A program made the position numbers and the translations under genes. The notes under the pieces are model-generated. The model saw only the letters and a program-made list of their open reading frames with translations, was not told the origin of the DNA and searched no databases. From the NCBI GenBank assembly GCA_963784995.1, contig CAWATZ010000013.1, positions 434,001 to 498,000 of the forward strand: 64,000 nucleotides of DNA, in the 5' to 3' direction. Of the stretch, positions 1 through 9,483 are shown piece after piece. Source of the DNA: CAWATZ01 sp963784995 (GTDB lineage: Bacteria; Planctomycetota; Planctomycetia; Gemmatales; Gemmataceae). Numbering within the stretch: position 1 is the stretch's first letter; every line of letters begins with the position of its first letter.

Positions 1-986
1 GAGCGCGTCCAGAAAGCATGGGCGTCGGCCAGGGATTGCCGGAGCGGTCGTGTTTGGAATCCCAGTTCGCGCCGGGCCTTGGTGGCATGGTAAAAGAAAT
101 ACAGGCCCAGCAGCGCCGCCTGTGCCGAGGACAGGTAAGGTCGTCTGGATGCTTTCCGGGGGAGGAAATCGCCGATCAATCCAATCACGGACGCCAGGGC
201 GTTGGGTAACCGAATCCGTGGAATCATGCGCGGATCAGCCCGGCCCAGTTCGCGGAAGAAGGTCTGGTAGGTGTGATTGTCACCCACCAGGAGATAGCGT
301 TCGCCAGGCCGGCCTTTCTCCGCCGCCAGGCGAATACCCTGGGCCACGTCGCGCACGTCCACAAAGTTGTTGCCGCCGCCAAAGTAAAAAGGAATCCGCC
401 TCTTCCAGAAACGCCGGCACAGCGTTCCAAACTCACTGCCGGCAAAATCGTCCGGTCCCACCACGCTCCCTGGATTGACGACGACAACCTCCAATCCCTT
501 CCCGTTGGCAGACAGGGCAGCCTCTTCCGCCCAGCGCTTGGTGGTGACGTACGGCACGCGGTAGGAACGCAGGTTCCAGACGGCCGTTTCATCCAGGATG
601 CGCGGCGTCGCCGAACCACCCACTGCGGCAATCGAACTGGTGTGGACAAATCGTTGGATCTGTGCTTGCCGGGACGCTTCCAGCAGATTGCGCGTCCCTT
701 CGACGTTGACTCGATAATACGCTTGCCAGTCGCTGTCGAACCCAACGGCGCCGGCAACGTGAACGACAACGTCACAATCAGTTAGACTGCGTGCCAGACC
801 GGTCACGTCATCGAGGGGAGCAACCCGGCATTGGACTCCGTTCGCCAGCAGGCGTTTCACGTCCGAGGTGGGGCGAACCAGTGCGACGACTCCGGCACCG
901 TGGCGGCGCAGCTCCAGGGCGACGTGGTGGCCAACGAAGCCCGTCGCTCCGGTGATGGCCACGTTTCGACCATTCCAGCCAGACAT
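1..986 (-). CDS. hpnA: HpnA-like NAD(P)-dependent epimerase/dehydratase (3' end cut by window edge)
   Basis: Extended short-chain dehydrogenase of the dihydroflavonol-reductase / hopanoid-associated sugar epimerase group. The N-terminus shows the Rossmann motif ITGATGFVG (residues 11-19), followed by HVAGAVGF, TSSIAAVGG and the catalytic YVTTK. The frame stays open to base 1 and already reads the family's C-terminal end (KARRELGFQTRPLRQSL), so only a few residues are missing. The ATG at 986 has GGGAG eight bases upstream. It starts 19 bases after the glycosyltransferase stop, so the two are co-transcribed and probably act on the same lipid or glycan substrate. Exact substrate is inferred, not seen. 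Confidence 0.85.
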   Translation of the reverse strand, partial: MSGWNGRNVAITGATGFVGHHVALELRRHGAGVVALVRPTSDVKRLLANGVQCRVAPLDDVTGLARSLTDCDVVVHVAGAVGFDSDWQAYYRVNVEGTRNLLEASRQAQIQRFVHTSSIAAVGGSATPRILDETAVWNLRSYRVPYVTTKRWAEEAALSANGKGLEVVVVNPGSVVGPDDFAGSEFGTLCRRFWKRRIPFYFGGGNNFVDVRDVAQGIRLAAEKGRPGERYLLVGDNHTYQTFFRELGRADPRMIPRIRLPNALASVIGLIGDFLPRKASRRPYLSSAQAALLGLYFFYHATKARRELGFQTRPLRQSLADAHAFWTR

Positions 987-1005
987 GCCGCTTTCTCCCA
1001 GATTG

Positions 1006-2226
1006 TCAGGAATCGCCGCGCACCAGGATCTCGGTCTCGTTGAGACCGACCACGCGGTAACGGAAGCGCCGCCAGGTGACGACCCGGCCGAATGCCGAAA
1101 TGGCGTAGAACGACAGGCCGAACAGTCCCAGGAAGGGATGGGCCAGCACGTCCAGGCGGGCCACGCGATGCAGCGGCTCACTCCAGCGGGCCAGGCGCTT
1201 GAAGACACCCGTGTGACGAATCCAGGCCCGCAAGGTGTTCATGCCGTAGAGCAGGCCCAGGAGCAGCACCACCCAGACGGTCAGCGGGTTGCCCGCGGCC
1301 CAGCCGCACAGCGCTACCACCACGCCCAGCCAGAAGACGCCCTGGGCTCCCAGGCTCACCAGCAGCCCGCCCCACCACAGGTCGGGAGCGTAGACGCGCA
1401 CCGCCAGGAACTGCCGCCGGGCGAAGGAGAGCAAGGCGGGCAAGGTGACGTGGATGGGTGAGGCGGTCATGCAGCCGGGCTCGAACCAGACCCGCAATTT
1501 CGCCTCGCGCACGGCCAGCAGGACGGGCAGATCGTCGGCCAGGGTGCCCTTCCAGCGGCGGCGAATTTCCAGCCGATCGAACAGCTCGCGACGCATTGAC
1601 CACGAGCCGCCCCAGATCGGGTTCCAGGAGTGGTGGTTGCCCAGTCCGGACGCGGCACTGGCGTTCAGGGCCGCCACCGCCTGGGCCAGGTAATCGCCCT
1701 TGTCCGGCAGCATCCAGCGATAACCCGAGGTCGCCCCGACGCCCTCCCGGTTCAGCCGGGACACCAGCCAGCGCAGCCAGTCCGGCTCCATGACGATGTC
1801 GCTGTCGGCAAAGGCCACCGCCTCGATGTCCGGGTCTATCTGGGCCGTTGCCGCCAGAAGGTTGTGGACCTTCTGACTGCAATCGACCGCCTTGCCGGCC
1901 ACGATCACGCGGAAAGCGGGACCCGCGTCACGCAGCAACTCCACGAGCCGGCTATAAGCCGGATCATCCGTGGATTCGACGATGAAGGTGACCTGGTAAG
2001 AGGGGTGGTTTTGTTTGCGGACGCTCTCGACCATCTGGTCGAAGGTCGGTTCGACGCCCTTGCAGGGAATGTAGATTTGCGTCCGCGGCACGTATTCCCG
2101 CGGCGCGGGTTTGTTCAGCCGGCTGCGCATGAAGCGCGCGCTTTCGTAGGTCCACAGCAGCATCAGAAAGGCGTGGACCGCACCCAGACCGCCCAGAACC
2201 AGAAATCCGATAAGCACCCAGCTCAC
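1006..2226 (-). CDS. family 2 glycosyltransferase, membrane-anchored, HpnI / ceramide-glucosyltransferase-like
   Basis: 406-residue processive-type GT2. One N-terminal membrane helix (about 3-27), then the GT-A fold: IYIPCKGVEP (51-60), the nucleotide-sugar and metal site FADSDIVMEP (DSD at 141-143), the acceptor-site DDLPV (231-235) and a QxxRW-like RRQFLAVRVY (270-279). Hydrophobic helices follow at about 285-330 and near 365. This order matches ceramide glucosyltransferase and hopanoid HpnI proteins. It lies directly upstream of the hpnA-like gene on the same strand, so a role in glycosylating hopanoid or another membrane lipid is likely, but the acceptor cannot be read from sequence. Confidence 0.82.
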   Translation of the reverse strand: MSWVLIGFLVLGGLGAVHAFLMLLWTYESARFMRSRLNKPAPREYVPRTQIYIPCKGVEPTFDQMVESVRKQNHPSYQVTFIVESTDDPAYSRLVELLRDAGPAFRVIVAGKAVDCSQKVHNLLAATAQIDPDIEAVAFADSDIVMEPDWLRWLVSRLNREGVGATSGYRWMLPDKGDYLAQAVAALNASAASGLGNHHSWNPIWGGSWSMRRELFDRLEIRRRWKGTLADDLPVLLAVREAKLRVWFEPGCMTASPIHVTLPALLSFARRQFLAVRVYAPDLWWGGLLVSLGAQGVFWLGVVVALCGWAAGNPLTVWVVLLLGLLYGMNTLRAWIRHTGVFKRLARWSEPLHRVARLDVLAHPFLGLFGLSFYAISAFGRVVTWRRFRYRVVGLNETEILVRGDS

Positions 2227-2339
2227 TTCCAGGCCCTCCTTGCCAGGCTTGGTGGGACGGGGCTTTTATCCAGAAACGCCAGGGCTGTCAAGGCAGACAA
2301 AGGACGGCGCCCTCAAGGGGTATGCCTCCGCAAGGCGGA

Positions 2340-2419
2340 CGGAGCCGCGCACGCAGCGCAGCGGAGTAAGCGGTCTTCCTGCAGGCCGCTTACTCCGCTG
2401 CGCTGCGTGCGCGGCTCCG
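2340..2419. repeat. perfect 34-bp inverted repeat, 12-nt loop
   Basis: Arms 2340-2373 and 2386-2419 pair without mismatch; the arm starts CGGAGCCGCGCACGCAGCGC. It sits between divergent genes, so it is not a simple terminator for either. Size and perfection match the other intergenic palindromes in the window, but the sequence is its own family here. Confidence 0.9.
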
Positions 2420-2518
2420 ACGAATGCGCTTGCGGTTGTTCTTTTGTTTTGGGACCGGTATGAACCCCGTCCAGACGGCTCAGGAGAGCCGTCCTACGTC
2501 AGGCAAGGGAGCGCGAAC

Positions 2519-3286
2519 GTGGCAAAGGTCCGAGGCCGATACGTGCCGTTATCGTTGGCCCGACGCATGATCGGGGACTTCCTGGCCATGAGTCAGCCGA
2601 TCCCCCTGGCCCACGGGGAACGGCGGATCGACATTCGCCCCCTGCGCGCGGCCGTGGCCGCCGCCCGTCCCCGGCCGAACTGGCTGCCGCTGTTCTTCAA
2701 GGCCTACGCGACCGTGGCCGCTGCCCGCCCGATGCTGCGGCGGCTGTACGTTCGTCGCCCCTGGCCGCGCCTGTACGAATATCCGGAAAACATCGGCAGC
2801 ATCGTCATCTCCCGGGTGCTGGAAGGCGAGGAGGCCCTGTTTTACCTGCCGATTTCCAGTCCCGAAAAACGGCCGATCACGGAGATCGACAACCTGCTCA
2901 AGGAAGCCCGACTGAAACCTCTGGAGCAAATCCCCGCCTTCCGCCGGCAGCTCCGGCTGGCCCGGCTGCCGGGCCTGATCCGCCGGACGGTCTATCGCCT
3001 TGGCATGGATTGGATGGGTCATCAGCGGGTGCGTCTGCTGGGAACTTTTGGCATGAGCGTGCTGGCCAGCATGGGCATCGCCAATCTGACGACCTGGGTG
3101 CCGTGGACCACCATGATCCACTACACCCCCTTCGACGAGGCCGGCTCGATGTTCTTGCGCATCGCCATCGATCATCGGGTGCTGGACGGCCTGGAGGTCG
3201 CTTACGCTCTGCGTGAGATGGAAGAGATCCTCAACGGACCAATCCTTGAAGAGGTTCGGCAACTGCCGCGCACCAGCGCCGCGTGA
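2519..3286 (+). CDS. 2-oxoacid dehydrogenase acyltransferase-like protein
   Basis: About 255 residues resembling the catalytic domain of E2 acyltransferases (chloramphenicol-acetyltransferase fold): an early PLSLARRMIGDFLAMSQ, a central NIGSIVISRV, and near the end IAIDHRVLDGLEVA, the usual place of the HxxxDG active site, here HRVLDG. No lipoyl or subunit-binding domain is present, so this is a stand-alone fold member and not a dehydrogenase-complex subunit. I chose the GTG at 2519 because AAGGGAG lies just upstream and the similarity begins there; the frame is open further upstream into non-conserved sequence. Function in the cell unknown. Confidence 0.72.
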   Translation: MAKVRGRYVPLSLARRMIGDFLAMSQPIPLAHGERRIDIRPLRAAVAAARPRPNWLPLFFKAYATVAAARPMLRRLYVRRPWPRLYEYPENIGSIVISRVLEGEEALFYLPISSPEKRPITEIDNLLKEARLKPLEQIPAFRRQLRLARLPGLIRRTVYRLGMDWMGHQRVRLLGTFGMSVLASMGIANLTTWVPWTTMIHYTPFDEAGSMFLRIAIDHRVLDGLEVAYALREMEEILNGPILEEVRQLPRTSAA

Positions 3287-3290
3287 CAGA

Positions 3291-3342
3291 GTAGCCATCA
3301 CGCTCCGCGTGATGGATTCATCACGCGGAGCGTGATGGCTAC
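3291..3342. terminator. perfect 22-bp inverted repeat between convergent genes
   Basis: Arms 3291-3312 and 3321-3342 (arm starts GTAGCCATCACGCTCCGCG), 8-nt loop. It lies between the stops of the acyltransferase-like and radical SAM genes, so it could end transcription from both sides, though no clear T-tract follows. It may equally be a dispersed palindrome that landed here. Confidence 0.7.
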
Positions 3343-3344
3343 AA

Positions 3345-4217
3345 TCATCCCACCCCATAATACGCCTCGGCGGGTAACCCCGTCCGTTTCCGCACCAGTT
3401 CGGCCAGCGCATCAACCTCGGCGTCGCTCAGCGCCGTGACCGCGGCCTCGGCCGGCTTGCGAGCGACGGTGTAGACCTGCACCAGCTTGATCTTTCCGCC
3501 GCCGGCCACGATCTCGTTGAGCCGATCGCAGAACGCCTCCTGCTCTTCCCGTGAAGGCCCGTCGCCGTGCAGACGCAGGAACAGCGCCTGGATCACCAGA
3601 GGCGCTTGCCTGGCTGTCTCCGTGATGTTAGCCAGGATTCGCGCCAGGGGAATGGTGGTGCGTTCGATGGTGTGGTAATACTCCTGCGTGCCGGCGTCCA
3701 GCTTGGCCCAGATCTCGCCGTTGTTCCGCAGTATCAGTTCCAGCCCCTCTTGCACCCGGGGCTTGTGCAGCTGGGTCGCATTGGTAATCAGCACCAGCTT
3801 GACCGGATCGAGATGATGCCGTTGCCGAGCGTCGGCGGCCAGCTGGACCGCCTCGGGGAACAGCGGGCAGGTGGTGGACTCGCCGTCGCCGGAAAAGGCG
3901 ATGTCGTTGAGCCGGCGAAGGTGCGGCGGCGTGGACTGGAAGCGCTCGATTGCGAACAGCTCGCCCGAGAGCGTCAGTTGCAGCAGGTCCTCCAGCTCCT
4001 GAGCCAGGACGGTCAGATCGACCTCGGACGGACCACCGGGCGTGGTGCGGTCCACCTGGCAGTAGATGCAGTCGAAATTGCAGAGCTTGTCGGGGTTGAG
4101 GTTGATGCCCAGACTGACGCCCTTGCTGCGCCGCGACACCACCGGATAGACGTAGCGATTGCCGGCAAAGCCCCGGCGATGATCCTGGTAAACCACGAGC
4201 GGCTGGCGCGGGTTCAC
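3345..4217 (-). CDS. radical SAM protein
   Basis: 290 residues with the canonical cluster motif CNFDCIYC (C46, C50, C53), followed by FSGDGEST, the glycine-rich SAM-binding segment, and LITNAT. Radical SAM enzymes use a [4Fe-4S] cluster to make a 5'-deoxyadenosyl radical; the substrate is not evident. It is the last gene of an operon with the 112-residue unknown gene and ilvH: its ATG overlaps the preceding stop by four bases. There is no extra C-terminal cluster domain, so it is a compact member of the superfamily. Confidence 0.85.
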   Translation of the reverse strand: MNPRQPLVVYQDHRRGFAGNRYVYPVVSRRSKGVSLGINLNPDKLCNFDCIYCQVDRTTPGGPSEVDLTVLAQELEDLLQLTLSGELFAIERFQSTPPHLRRLNDIAFSGDGESTTCPLFPEAVQLAADARQRHHLDPVKLVLITNATQLHKPRVQEGLELILRNNGEIWAKLDAGTQEYYHTIERTTIPLARILANITETARQAPLVIQALFLRLHGDGPSREEQEAFCDRLNEIVAGGGKIKLVQVYTVARKPAEAAVTALSDAEVDALAELVRKRTGLPAEAYYGVG

Positions 4218-4552
4218 CCGGGTCCTCCCACGATCTCGACCCGGCTGCTGTCGTCCAGGGTGACGCTGCTCAGTTCGCCGTTGTCCTTGGTGAAGTGGAC
4301 GCTGACCACGACGATGTCATCCTCGGGCACCCGGTCGGTGGCCAGGCCGGTCCGCAGGTAGGTCAGGTTGCGGAACGTCCCTTCCACGTTGGTCTGCCAC
4401 GACACCCGGCAATTCATGCGCACCGTCTGCGTGATGCGGATGCGCTGGCCCGGCTGCAGTTGCCGCAGGGTCGCCGACAGCTCCGCACGGATCGGCCGGG
4501 TGGAGGAGGGCAAGGGCGCGTCGGTCGTTCGGCTCTCGGGCAGCTGGCTCAC
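4214..4552 (-). CDS. conserved hypothetical protein, 112 aa
   Basis: Unrecognised small soluble protein. The middle reads as a compact beta-rich domain (GQRIRITQTVRMNCRVSW, then VEGTFRNLTYL, DDIVVVSVHFTKDNGELSSV). It has no signal peptide, membrane segment or metal motif. Translational coupling is tight: its start overlaps the ilvH stop by four bases and its stop overlaps the radical SAM start by four bases. That placement suggests it works with the radical SAM enzyme, perhaps as a partner or substrate-binding protein; this is inference from context only. Confidence 0.75.
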   Translation of the reverse strand: MSQLPESRTTDAPLPSSTRPIRAELSATLRQLQPGQRIRITQTVRMNCRVSWQTNVEGTFRNLTYLRTGLATDRVPEDDIVVVSVHFTKDNGELSSVTLDDSSRVEIVGGPG

Positions 4553-5046
4553 TGTGCCTCTCCTTGCCTGGGCTTGCCGCGAACCAGGGCGATCCGGCCG
4601 GTGCGGGCCAGCTCCAGGATGCCGTAGGGACGCATCAGCTCGATGAAGGCCTCGATCTTGCGCTCGACGCCGCTGATCTCCACCATGACGCTGTCGTGGC
4701 TGATGTCCACGACCCGGCCGCGAAACATCTCCACCAGGTAGCTGATCTCGACGCGCTGCTGCGGCGTGGACGTGACCTTGAGCAGCATCAGGTCGCGCTC
4801 GACGAAGTCCTCGCTGCTGATGTCCTGGACCGCGACGACGGTGATGATCTTGTCCAGCTGCTTGCGGACCTGCTCCAGCTCGGCGTCGTCGCCGTGGACC
4901 ACGAAGGTCATGCGCGACAGGTTGGGGACCTCGGTCTCGCCCACGGCCAGACTGTCGATGTTAAAGCGGCGGGTGGCCAGCATCCCGGAGATGTGGGCCA
5001 GCACCCCCGGTTGGTTCTGCACCAGCGCCGACAGCACGTGTCGCAT
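4549..5046 (-). CDS. ilvH: acetolactate synthase small (regulatory) subunit
   Basis: 165 residues, the normal length of IlvH. N-terminal ACT domain (HVLSALVQNQPGVLAHISGM, with the valine-binding loop GVLAHISG) and C-terminal regulatory half ending in the conserved GILELARTGRIALVRG. It binds the large subunit IlvB and confers valine feedback inhibition in branched-chain amino-acid synthesis; no ilvB lies in this window. The ATG at 5046 is preceded by GGAGGAG. The same frame is open upstream into the serine hydrolase gene, so start assignment rests on homology and the ribosome-binding site. First gene of a three-gene overlapping operon. Confidence 0.93.
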   Translation of the reverse strand: MRHVLSALVQNQPGVLAHISGMLATRRFNIDSLAVGETEVPNLSRMTFVVHGDDAELEQVRKQLDKIITVVAVQDISSEDFVERDLMLLKVTSTPQQRVEISYLVEMFRGRVVDISHDSVMVEISGVERKIEAFIELMRPYGILELARTGRIALVRGKPRQGEAQ

Positions 5047-5192
5047 CGCGGCAACTCTCCTCCTTCTGGAACAGGCGTCCGGCTCTATTCTTAGGAAACA
5101 ACGGGCCAGGAACAAGGGGGCCATGCCAGCCAGAACGATTCCCTTCCAAAGGATCACGGTCCCAGCCTCTTCCACTGTTACAGCGGCTATCT

Positions 5193-5313
5193 TTGCAGGA
5201 GAGCAAAACGCTGCCAGGCCATCCCGTCTGGCCCGGTATGCCGCTGCCAGCCCACCGATGCGGCCGGTTGCTGACGGCGGCCGGGGCAACGGTGACAGCG
5301 TTGGTCCCGGCCT
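5193..5313. repeat. dispersed repeat of about 120 bp, copy 1
   Basis: Runs from TTGCAGGAGAGCAAAACGCT to GTTGGTCCCGGCCTGG. A second copy lies at 10935-11056 in the same orientation. Most bases match over the whole length, including a block GCTGACGGCGGCCGGGGCAA. Both copies are intergenic. It codes for nothing recognisable and has no obvious terminal inverted repeats. The rest of the 5047-5529 gap holds no gene I can support. Confidence 0.8.
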
Positions 5314-5529
5314 GGCAACTGCATGCCTTATGCTCAGGTCTGGGCGGGCCTCCCCGTTCTGGACAGGACCGTTACCGCCGTTTGCTGTCGGGGCGCTGGC
5401 GCTCTGGAGCAGCAACAGTCCTGTGCGGGCATGATCCAGAAAGAGGGGCATTCTGCAGGCCGGAGCGCTAATCGGGTTACCAGAGTCGTTCGCTTTCCGG
5501 AGCGTTGAGACTATCCGTTTGCTAGCGGC

Positions 5530-6729
5530 GCCTGCTAGTCGCGCGTTCGTTTTGGAAAGATTGTTCGTGGCCGTCTTGAGAAACAAATCCCGGGCCGCCC
5601 ACTGGTCGCCGCCGGTGCATTGCACCATGAAAATCGCCACCATTCCGGTCCTGGGATGGACGGACAAATCGGTGCCATAGGCCCCGTCGTGGCCAAACAT
5701 CCCGTTGCGGAGATGATAGCCCAGGCTGTAATTGACCTTGGTTTTGCCAGTTTGTTCCTTTCTCAGCTCGTCCATCGCCGCGTGCGACAGGTAGTGCCTG
5801 CCATCCAGCTCCCCATCGTTGGCCAGCATGAGCCCGTAGCGGAAAATGTCGTGCGTGGTGGAGAACAGGCCGCCGCCGGCCTCGGGAAAACGATGCTCCC
5901 GATCGCTCAACGGTTTGGTCAGGAAACCGATGTCGCCCCGGGCGTAACCGGTTTTTTGCCTGTTCGGGCCGTATGCGCCGGCCAGCCGGGCAATTTGCGC
6001 TTCGCTCGGCCAAAAGGTGGTTTCTGTCATTCCCAGGGGGTCGAAGAATCGCTTTTGGAGAAACGTCTCGTATGGCATCTTGCTGACGATCTCGACGATG
6101 CGTGCGGCGACGTTCATCCCTTGATTGCCGTAGGCGTACTTGTCGCCGGGCTGCGATTGGAGCGGGCCCGTCACCGAACTCAGCGCCCGCGCTTTCAGGG
6201 GAGTGCCATCCGCTCCTGTGATCCGTTGCAGCTCGGACATCCCGGTCAGACCGCTGGTGTGGCTGAGCAGATGCCGGATCGTGACGGGGCGAACCGGGGG
6301 TTTCAGCAGGACGTGAGACTGGTCTTTTTCTGCAACGACCATCCAGTTCTCAAGCTGCGGGATGAACCTGGTCACGGGGTCGTCCAAGCTGATCTTGCCT
6401 TCGTCCACCAGCATCATGATGGAGGCGCCTGCGAACATTTTCGTCATCGACGCAATCCAGAAGACATTGTCTTCGCGGATCGGTTTCTTGGCCTCAACGT
6501 CCGAGTAGCCCAGCAGATTCTTGCAGTGAACCTTCCCGCTCTTGTCGGCAATAATGCCGATGACGCCCGCCAGTTGGTAGTGATCCAGATAAGGCTGCAT
6601 GGCTGCCGTGACTTCGGGGCTGGCCGGCGGGTCGTTGTCAGCAGAGAAGGCAGGTGCGGACAGAACAAACAACCCCAGGCCCAGCGCGACGGTTGCGATT
6701 TTGCATGTCATGCTTTGATTTCCGTTCAC
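5530..6729 (-). CDS. serine hydrolase / class C beta-lactamase-like, secreted; no stop of its own
   Basis: Begins with a signal peptide (TVALGLGLFVLSAPAFSA, about 14-30). Penicillin-binding-protein fold motifs follow in order: SMTK (94-97, nucleophile Ser94), YGN (200-202) and HDGAYG near 347, where the KTG box would lie. Recognisable domain ends near residue 400 (LSKTNARLAG), which I place at about 5530. The frame then continues without a stop through intergenic sequence into ilvH, giving an open frame of 726 codons, so the original stop has probably been lost. Acts outside the cytoplasm, likely as an esterase, peptidase or DD-peptidase-like enzyme. Confidence 0.8.
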
Positions 6730-6796
6730 GTAATTGGTTTACTTTGCTACCCCAGGTTCCCCCGGCTTCGAGCCCGAGTCGCTCCGCAGGACGGTT

Positions 6797-6955
6797 TCAG
6801 CCGAGCAGCGCCAGCAGGTCTTTCTCAATCGCTTCTGGTTTTGCCGTGGTCGCGCAGCGCTTGAGGACCTGACCCGGGCGGTTCACCAGGAACTTGGTGA
6901 AGTTCCATTTGATGAACTCGGTCCAGAACCATCCCTTCTTTGCCGCCTTACTTCC
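6797..6955 (-). pseudogene. glutathione peroxidase C-terminal remnant
   Basis: A minus-strand reading frame ends with TGA at 6797-6799 and reads WTEFIKWNFTKFLVNRPGQV followed by KRCATTAKPEAIEKDLLALL. This is the conserved KWNFTKFLV tail of glutathione peroxidases, which carries the active-site Trp and Asn. The N-terminal half with the catalytic Cys/Sec and Gln is absent; upstream sequence is unrelated. It has no start codon or ribosome-binding site, so it is a decayed fragment. It occupies most of the gap between the serine hydrolase and the kinase-WD40 gene. Confidence 0.75.
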
Positions 6956-7048
6956 CCCGCTTCACAACCCCAGGAACGTGAGCTGCAGCGCCGCCGGGCC
7001 GACCGGCGTGCTTTCCGCTGTCGCCCTGCTTGCTCTCCGGGCTGAGTG

Positions 7049-9473
7049 CTACGGTGCGGGTTCTCCCTTGTCGGCGTCCCAGACCTTCATCGTCTTGTCC
7101 TGGCCTCCGGAGACGATGCGTTTGCCGTCGGGGCTGAAAGCCACGGAGACGACCTCGCCTGTGTGTCCCTTGAGGGAGAGGGGCTCGCTGCCTCGCTCCG
7201 CATCCCAGACCTTCACCGTCTTGTCGTAGCTGCCGCTGACGATGCGTTTGCCGTCGGGACTGAACGCCACGGAGCTGACCATGTCTGTGTGGCCCTTGAG
7301 GGAGAGTGCCTCGCTGCCTCGCTCCGCATCCCAGACCTTCACCGTCCTATCGTAGCTGCCGCTGACGATGCGTTTGCCGTCGGGGCTGAACGCCACGGAG
7401 CGGACCTGGCCTGTGTGGCCCATAAGGGAGAGGGGCTCGGTGCCACGCTCCGCATCCCAGACCTTCACCGTGCTGTCCTCGCTTCCGGAGACGATGCGTT
7501 TGCCGTCGGGGCTGTACACCACGGAACTGACCCCGCCTGTGTGTCCCTCGAGGGAGAGGGTCTCGCCGCCTCGCTCCGCATCCCAGACCTTCACCGTGCT
7601 GTCCGCGCTTCCGGATACGATGCGCTTGCCGTCGGGGCTGTACGCCACGCAGTAGACCTGGAGTGTGTGTCCCTTGAGGGAGAGGGTCTCGCTGCCTCGC
7701 TCCGCATCCCAGACCTTCACCGTCTTATCGTAGCTTCCGGAGACGATGCGTTTGCCGTCGGGGCTGAACGCTACGGAGATGACATAGCCTGTGTGTCCCT
7801 TGAGGGAGAGGGCCTCCCTGCCTCGCTCCGCATCCCAGACTTTCACCGTGGTGTCCAAGCTTCCGGAAACGATGCGTTTGCCATCGGGACTGTACGCCAC
7901 GCAAGTGACAAAGCCTGCGTGTCCGGTGAGGGTATTCTTGTTCAGACGGGTGGCGAGGTAATCATACTCCCAGCCACGCAAGTTCAACTGACAGCCGTCC
8001 AGGTACTGGCGCATCGCGGCAGCACTACCGTGTTGCCATTCGCCGTGTGCCAGAGTGATCCGGTTGAGGTAGATCGCCCACTCCGCCTTCGCCAGCTCCT
8101 CCTCTTTCTTTTTCCTCTCCTCTTCGGCCTTTTTCTTCTCCTCTTCGGCCTGGTTGCGATCTTTCCTGGCCTGCTCCTCCGCCTTGTGAGCGGCAGCGGC
8201 ATCCCTGATGGCTTGACCCTCTGCCGTCCGAGCTTTGGTCGCTTCCTGTTCGGCGCGTGCGGTTTCTCCCCTGGCGTGTTCCTCGGCCGTGCGGGCGTTG
8301 GTGGCCTCGATCTCCTTCAGGCGAGCTTCCCCCATCGCCCACAAAGCCAGCCCAGTCGCCACGCCCGCTCCCAGCAGCAGCGTCAGCAGCACCGCCGCTC
8401 CCAGAGAGGCCGCCAGCCGATTGCGCCGGCTCCAACGCACACCACGCTCCAGCCAGCCGACCGGCCGCGCCGTCACTGGCTCGCCGCGCTGCCAGCGGGC
8501 CAGATCCGCCGCCAGCTCCCCACAGTCCCGATAACGTCTGCCCGGCTCCTTCTGCAGGCATTTCAAGCACACCGTTTCCAGATCGACGGGCACCTTGGCG
8601 TTGAGCTGCCTGGGCGGGCACCGGCTCCTCCATGACCACCTGCATGACCGTGTCCAACGCCGTCGCCGCCTTGAACGGCGGTCGCCCCGTCAGACACTCG
8701 TAGAGGATCGCTCCCAGAGCGTAGATGTCGGCAGGCGGACCCACCGTTTTCTTGCCCTCGGCCTGCTCGGGGGCCATGTAGGAGGGCGTGCCCATGATCG
8801 CCCCGGTCTGTGTCTGGCCGGCCTCGTCCAGCTTCTTGGCCAGTCCGAAGTCGGTGATCTTGGGCGTGCCATCGGCCGCCAGCAGCACGTTGGCGGGCTT
8901 GAGATCGCGGTGGATGACGTTGGCCTGGTGGGCCGCCTGCATCGCTCCCGCCAGTTGCTCGACCAGCCGGGCGGCCTGCTCCGGGGGCAAAGGCGAGCCC
9001 GCCAGCTTCCTGTCCAGACTGCCGCCCGGACAGAACTCCAGCGAGAAGAAGGGGAGCCCCTCATGGTCGCCGACCTCGAAGACCTGGACGATGTTCGGAT
9101 GCTGCAAGCGGGCGACGGCCTCCGCCTCGGTGCGGAACCGCTGCAGATCCTCGCTGCGGGCGTGGCCTCCGGCCAGCACCATCTTGAGGGCCACCAGCCG
9201 GTCCAGCCTGGTCTGGCGTGCCAGGAAGACGACGCCCATGCCGCCTCGGCCCAGTTCCTTGAGGCTTTCGTAGCCGGTCACCTGCAGCAACGGTCGGGGC
9301 AGGCCGGCAGCGGCGTTGGCGCCGTTCTGGGTCAGCATGGGGTCCAGAGTCGGCTGCTGGGCCGGCGTCGGGGCAGGCGGCAACGTCGCCTCGCCGCTGG
9401 AGGCAGGTCGATCCAGCGGGCTGGTGCGAGACAGAGTAGGATCGGAGGGAGGCAATCCGGATGGGCTGGACAT
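7049..9473 (-). pseudogene. Ser/Thr protein kinase - membrane helix - coiled coil - WD40 receptor, split by one frameshift
   Basis: PknB-type kinase: GRGGMGVVF glycine loop, VALKMV lysine, HRDLKPANVLL catalytic loop, DFGLAKK, APEQ. A membrane helix (LGAAVLLTLLLGAGVATGLA), a long charged coiled coil rich in EEKKKAEEE, and seven WD40 blades follow. The blades are nearly identical 42-residue units (SPDGKRIVSGS...TVKVWDAERG). The kinase frame runs 9473 to about 8615, then the frame changes at GTGCCCGCCCAGG; dropping one C restores continuity into the 8593-7049 frame. ATG at 9473 lies about 35 nt below a predicted promoter. Topology predicts a cytoplasmic kinase with an exposed propeller. The frameshift may be real or an assembly indel. 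Confidence 0.85.
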
Positions 9474-9483
9474 GGGGGCTCCT

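Noticed and set aside
2461..2518. Earlier start for the acyltransferase-like gene
   Set aside because: The frame is open from 2240 but encodes a palindrome-derived, non-conserved peptide; the GTG at 2519 has the best ribosome site.
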